NCBI GenBank assembly: GCA_963977845.1
Contig: CAXBPZ010000032.1
Location: forward strand, 1 to 9,099
From: Methylopumilus sp003533095
GTDB taxonomy: Bacteria > Pseudomonadota > Gammaproteobacteria > Burkholderiales > Methylophilaceae
Direction of reading: 5' to 3'
DNA length: 9,099 nt
The notes under the pieces are model-generated. The model did no database searches. It was not told where the DNA came from and worked only from the letters and a program-made list of their open reading frames with translations. Of this stretch, positions 6,719 through 9,099 are shown piece after piece. The position numbers were made by a program, and so were the translations under genes. Numbering within the stretch: position 1 is the first letter of the stretch; every line of letters begins with the position of its first letter.

Positions 6719-6741
6719 AAAACTTTTTATCAAAAAGTTTT
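6719..6741. repeat. 10-bp A/T-rich hairpin with a T tract on the plus strand
   Basis: AAAACTTTTT (6719-6728) and AAAAAGTTTT (6732-6741) pair perfectly around a 3-nt loop, and four more T follow on the plus strand. The shape resembles an intrinsic terminator, but there is only one G-C pair and no plus-strand gene upstream to terminate. On the minus strand it would lie in the rne leader. Confidence 0.35.
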
Positions 6742-6766
6742 TTTTAAATTATTTACTTAATCACAG

Positions 6767-6782
6767 ATCTTATTTGTAAGAT
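6767..6782. repeat. 6-bp inverted repeat in the rne upstream region
   Basis: ATCTTA (6767-6772) and TAAGAT (6777-6782) are reverse complements around TTTG. The stem is short and A/T-rich. Its only interest is that it belongs to a row of hairpins in the likely rne leader. Confidence 0.3.
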
Positions 6783-6859
6783 TGTTGAGCAAAATATTTT
6801 TTTTGAATCTTTGTTGTGTTCATGTGCAATAAAACTAAAATATTCTTTATATTTTTAAA

Positions 6860-6872
6860 CCTTGTTTCAAGG
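6860..6872. repeat. CCTTG/CAAGG hairpin in the rne-rluC intergenic region
   Basis: CCTTG (6860-6864) and CAAGG (6868-6872) are reverse complements around TTT. Just beyond, CCGCT (6873-6877) and AGCGG (6893-6897) form another possible 5-bp stem. Both are short and could be chance or part of a folded leader. Confidence 0.3.
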
Positions 6873-7015
6873 CCGCTACTTAAAATAAGGCGAGCGGAAA
6901 AAGCCATAGTAATTTGTTGTCACGGTATAATTCAGCTTAAATTATCTCTTCAATTTAGTTGATTAAGAGAGTCTGAACACTTCTAGTATAGGGTATAAAT
7001 CCAATTAAACAAAAT

Positions 7016-8008
7016 ATGGCTCAAAATACTAACCCTAAAAATCATTTCTCTCATGAAAAAGCCACATTTGTTGTTGTGGATGAATCAAGTGAAACACAAA
7101 AAATTGATAACTTCCTTTTGAAAATTTTAAAAAATGTACCTAAAAGTCACATTTATAAAATTCTTAGAAGCGGCGAAGTCAGGGTAAATAAAAAGCGAAT
7201 CGACACCACTTATCGTCTTAAAATAGATGATCAGGTCAGAATTCCTCCCATTGTGATAGAGGCTGAGAAGGTCTCTAATGTTATTGAACCCAAACACCAA
7301 CAAACGGCTTGGCTAGAGAGAAATGTTATTTATGAGGATGACGCTTTATTGGCAATCAATAAACCAAGTGGTTATGCTGTTCATGGAGGTAGTGGGCTTA
7401 ATTTCGGCGTTATAGAATTGATTCGTCATGCAAGACCTAGGGCTAAGTTTTTAGAGCTTGTGCATCGTATTGATCGAGAAACTTCTGGCATTTTATTGAT
7501 CGCAAAAAAGCGTTCAGCGCTTGTAAATATGCACGATATGATGCGACAGAACCGCATTGAAAAAAAATACACTATGATGGTTGAAGGTGATTGGACAGAA
7601 TCTAAAAAAACAGTCGAACTCATGTTAAAGAAAACCTTCACGCAGAGCGGCGAGCGGCGAGTTAATGTCACGAATGAAGAAGAAGATGATAGTCAAAATC
7701 AAATGAGTAAAACGATCTTTTACTTAAAGAAATCTTTCGGCGCATACTCTTTTTTAGAGGCAAAACTTATCACCGGAAGAACGCATCAATTGAGAGTTCA
7801 GCTTGCTCATTTGGGATTTCCTATTTTAGGCGATGACAAGTATGGTGATTTTTCATTAAACAAAGCACTTCAGAAGAAGGGCTTAAAACGTATGTTTCTT
7901 CATGCTTTTTCTATGAAACTGAAACATCCATTAACTGACGAGCCATTGGAGTTAAACGCTCCATTGCCTCGGGAGCTTGAGGCATTCTTGAGCCAGCAAT
8001 CCCAATGA
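7016..8008 (+). CDS. rluC: 23S rRNA pseudouridine synthase RluC
   Basis: RluC makes pseudouridines in 23S rRNA; in E. coli at positions 955, 2504 and 2580. The 330-residue protein has an N-terminal S4 RNA-binding domain at about 28-80 (FLLKILKNVPKSHIYKILRSG, then VRVNKKR) and the RluA-family catalytic domain from about 105. The catalytic aspartate is D153 in HRIDRETSGILLIAKK. A further family motif, GRTHQLRVQLAHLGFPILGD, occurs near residues 258-277. Divergent position next to rne, as in E. coli, favours RluC over RluD. No good ribosome binding site precedes the ATG, and the closest -10-like TATAAA is only 16 nt upstream of it, so the leader may be very short. The stop overlaps the next gene by ATGA, starting a chain of three coupled genes. 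Confidence 0.95.
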   Translation: MAQNTNPKNHFSHEKATFVVVDESSETQKIDNFLLKILKNVPKSHIYKILRSGEVRVNKKRIDTTYRLKIDDQVRIPPIVIEAEKVSNVIEPKHQQTAWLERNVIYEDDALLAINKPSGYAVHGGSGLNFGVIELIRHARPRAKFLELVHRIDRETSGILLIAKKRSALVNMHDMMRQNRIEKKYTMMVEGDWTESKKTVELMLKKTFTQSGERRVNVTNEEEDDSQNQMSKTIFYLKKSFGAYSFLEAKLITGRTHQLRVQLAHLGFPILGDDKYGDFSLNKALQKKGLKRMFLHAFSMKLKHPLTDEPLELNAPLPRELEAFLSQQSQ

Positions 8009-8658
8009 AGTCACCTCGCTTTGACTTAGTTATTTTAGACTGGGATGGTACTGTCGCAGATTCAACGGGAATTATTGTAGATGCTGTTATATCAGCAGCT
8101 GAAAGTGCAGGGGTTATAGCACCTCCAAGAACATTAATTTTAAAAACTTTAGGACTGGGATTAAATCAGTTATTGCTTAAACTATTCCCGCATTTGTCTT
8201 CAGAATTGTTAGAGAAAGTTGCTGAGGGTTATCGTTCTCACTACCATGCAAACGAAGGTAACTCATACCTGTTTGATGGAGTAAAAGAGGGCATTGAAAG
8301 GCTTTATCAGCATAAATGTAAGCTCGCAGTTGCTACGGGAAAAAGTAGAAAAGGTCTAAAGTTTGCATTGCAAGATACTGAATTAAATCGATATTTTTCT
8401 TCTACTAAAACAGTTGATGAATGTCTTTCTAAACCTCATCCCCATATGATAGAAGCTATATTAGAAGAAACCCAGATTCCAGCTGATCGTGCCGTAATTG
8501 TCGGGGATACTCATTACGATCTTGAAATGGGAAAGAATGCACAAATTCAAACCATTGCAGTGACTTATGGGGCGCAACCTAAAGATGTATTAATAAATTT
8601 TGAGCCATTAGCATGTTTTGATTCATTTAAAGAGGTTGTTGATTTCTTGCTACCATGA
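8005..8658 (+). CDS. HAD-superfamily hydrolase, phosphoglycolate phosphatase-like (subfamily IA)
   Basis: All four HAD motifs are present in the 217 residues: I, D12 and D14 in LDWDGTVADS; II, T111 in VATGKS; III, K143 in SKPHP; IV, D168 and D172 in VGDTHYDLEMG. The helical cap inserted between motifs I and II (about 20-85) makes it subfamily IA, the group that includes Gph. A magnesium-dependent phosphatase acting on a small phosphorylated metabolite is the best prediction. The substrate cannot be read from sequence, and the Trp in DWDGT instead of the common Phe sets it slightly apart from classical Gph. It overlaps both rluC and the Rieske gene by ATGA, so the three are probably translated in step. 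I recall this rluC-HAD-Rieske order from other betaproteobacteria. Confidence 0.92.
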   Translation: MKSPRFDLVILDWDGTVADSTGIIVDAVISAAESAGVIAPPRTLILKTLGLGLNQLLLKLFPHLSSELLEKVAEGYRSHYHANEGNSYLFDGVKEGIERLYQHKCKLAVATGKSRKGLKFALQDTELNRYFSSTKTVDECLSKPHPHMIEAILEETQIPADRAVIVGDTHYDLEMGKNAQIQTIAVTYGAQPKDVLINFEPLACFDSFKEVVDFLLP

Positions 8659-9002
8659 GTGAGCATGTAAAAATTGAAATAGTTAAAAACGATTTTCAAG
8701 GCAATGGTTCGACCGTAAAATTTGAATACCAAAAAGAAACTGCTGCACAATCTGGTTTTGTCATTCTTTTTGAAGGTAAGTATCATGCTTATCTTAATCA
8801 ATGCATGCACATGCCTATTGAGCTTGATTACAAGCCAAATGAATTTATGGACGATCAAAAAGAGTGGATAGTTTGTTCCACACATGGCGCTATTTATCAT
8901 CCCGCGTCTGGTGAGTGTATTTCAGGGCCTTGTCGCGGGGAAAAACTACAAAAATTAAATGTAATTGAATTAAAAGATGTATTATGGATTGAAATTTTTT
9001 AA
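8655..9002 (+). CDS. Small soluble Rieske [2Fe-2S] protein
   Basis: The 115-residue product carries one Rieske cluster motif: C50-x-H52 in NQCMHMP and C74-x-x-H77 in VCSTHGA. These bind a [2Fe-2S] centre through two cysteines and two histidines. The following HPASGECISGPCRG is typical of the family's second half. There is no signal peptide, membrane anchor or catalytic oxygenase domain, so it is a cytoplasmic ferredoxin-like electron carrier or a stand-alone redox protein. Its partner is unknown, since no oxygenase or reductase gene is near. The start overlaps the HAD gene stop (ATGA), and the stop is TAA directly after a T6 tract. The Rieske assignment is firm and the physiological role is not known. 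Confidence 0.93.
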   Translation: MSEHVKIEIVKNDFQGNGSTVKFEYQKETAAQSGFVILFEGKYHAYLNQCMHMPIELDYKPNEFMDDQKEWIVCSTHGAIYHPASGECISGPCRGEKLQKLNVIELKDVLWIEIF

Positions 9003-9023
9003 AGTATTTATGGAGTTTAGCAA

Positions 9024-9074
9024 ATGGTAGTAAGAAAAAAGATAGAAAAGAAAACATCTGCAATGGAGAATTAA
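9024..9074 (+). CDS. Possible 16-codon leader peptide ORF
   Basis: ATG at 9024 opens MVVRKKIEKKTSAMEN and stops at TAA 9072-9074, two bases before the ATG of the next gene. GGAG at 9012-9015 lies 8 nt upstream, an acceptable ribosome binding site. The ribosome binding site of the downstream gene (9065-9069) lies inside its last codons. The peptide is very basic and resembles nothing I know. It could couple translation between the Rieske gene and the next gene, or be a chance ORF in an A-rich spacer. Confidence 0.3.
   Translation: MVVRKKIEKKTSAMEN
9065..9069 (+). promoter_or_regulatory. Ribosome binding site before the last, truncated gene
   Basis: GGAGA lies 7 nt before the ATG at 9077, a good Shine-Dalgarno match and spacing. 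It is the main evidence that a gene starts at 9077. Confidence 0.5.
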
Positions 9075-9076
9075 AA

Positions 9077-9099
9077 ATGCTTAAAAATAAAGAAAAAAT
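9077..9099 (+). CDS. Start of the next gene, truncated by the window end
   Basis: ATG at 9077 begins MLKNKEK and the frame is still open at the window edge. A good ribosome binding site precedes it. In other betaproteobacteria the gene after rluC-HAD-Rieske is, from memory, often an S49-family signal peptide peptidase (SppA-like). The seven visible residues cannot confirm that. Confidence 0.45.

Larger units (their letters stand above)
6623..7015. promoter_or_regulatory. Divergent rne/rluC intergenic region with the rne 5' leader
   Basis: These 393 bp separate divergent rne and rluC. I found no convincing gene and no tRNA. It holds a series of small hairpins described in separate entries, several A/T runs, and weak promoter-like boxes. 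On the minus strand, TTGAAG (complement of 6948-6953) and TATACC (complement of 6924-6929) are 18 nt apart and could start an rne transcript with a leader of nearly 300 nt. On the plus strand, TATAAT at 6926-6931 and TATAAA at 6994-6999 are possible -10 boxes for rluC, but neither has a good -35 box. In E. coli, rne has a long structured leader used for autoregulation. A similar role here is inference from length and position. Confidence 0.5.

Noticed and set aside
6770..6823. 17-codon ORF on the minus strand upstream of rne, a possible leader peptide
   Set aside because: It has no ribosome binding site and an A-rich low-complexity composition. Its stop lies about 150 nt from rne, so coupling is unlikely.
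6822..6962. 46-codon plus-strand ORF in the rne-rluC intergenic region
   Set aside because: It has no ribosome binding site, matches no family I recognise, has an unusual composition, and runs through proposed promoter and hairpin sequences. It looks like a chance ORF.
7426..7671. Minus-strand ORF opposite rluC
   Set aside because: It lies antisense to the conserved catalytic domain of RluC and resembles no known protein.
8565..8900. Minus-strand 111-codon ORF across the HAD and Rieske genes
   Set aside because: It is antisense to two clearly functional genes, including the Rieske cluster motif, and shows no family features.
8991..9010. T6 tract at the Rieske stop codon as a -1 frameshift site; the -1 frame stays open into the gene at 9077
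   Set aside because: The downstream gene has its own good ribosome binding site and ATG. The spacer is A-rich, so open frames are expected by chance, and the sequence is not a standard slippery heptamer with a downstream structure.

Overview
This 9.1 kb window looks like ordinary core chromosome from an AT-rich, small-genome betaproteobacterium. The protein families and their order suggest the Methylophilaceae (the streamlined freshwater or marine methylotrophs), but that family-level placement is inference from memory. Gene density is very high, with several 4-nt ATGA/GTGA overlaps, convergent genes 1 and 6 nt apart, and only one intergenic region longer than 100 bp. I see no insertion sequences, integrases, tRNA or rRNA genes, CRISPR arrays, toxin-antitoxin pairs or phage genes.

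Layout. (1) 1-1516, plus strand: the 3' end of a YafS-like methyltransferase gene, then rnhA (RNase HI) and dnaQ (proofreading subunit of DNA polymerase III), the last two overlapping. (2) 1523-3261, minus strand: queD (queuosine precursor synthesis), preceded in its transcript by a membrane-bound M48/Ste24-type zinc protease. (3) 3262-3361: a short divergent promoter region holding a perfect 10-bp inverted repeat and a tandem 8-bp repeat. (4) 3362-4284, plus strand: orn (oligoribonuclease) overlapping crcB/fluC (fluoride channel). (5) 4286-6622, minus strand: rne (RNase E) with a shortened, basic, disordered C-terminal half. (6) 6623-7015: a 393-bp divergent region containing the rne leader, with several small hairpins, and the rluC upstream region. 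(7) 7016-9099, plus strand: rluC (23S rRNA pseudouridine synthase), a HAD phosphatase, a small soluble Rieske protein, a possible 16-codon leader ORF, and the first codons of another gene.

Functionally the window is weighted toward nucleic-acid housekeeping. RNase E makes the first cuts in mRNA and Orn degrades the last oligonucleotides. RNase HI removes RNA from RNA:DNA hybrids, DnaQ proofreads replication, RluC modifies 23S rRNA, and QueD supplies a tRNA modification pathway. The adjacencies yafS-rnhA-dnaQ and divergent rne/rluC also occur in Escherichia coli, so they are old arrangements. The HAD and Rieske genes coupled to rluC are the least understood part.

I did not find a convincing new biological system. 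The points most worth a second look are the micro-ORF at 9024-9074, the inverted repeats at 3301-3330 and 1992-2019, the rne leader, the RNase E C-terminal region, and the nearly abutting convergent gene pairs.
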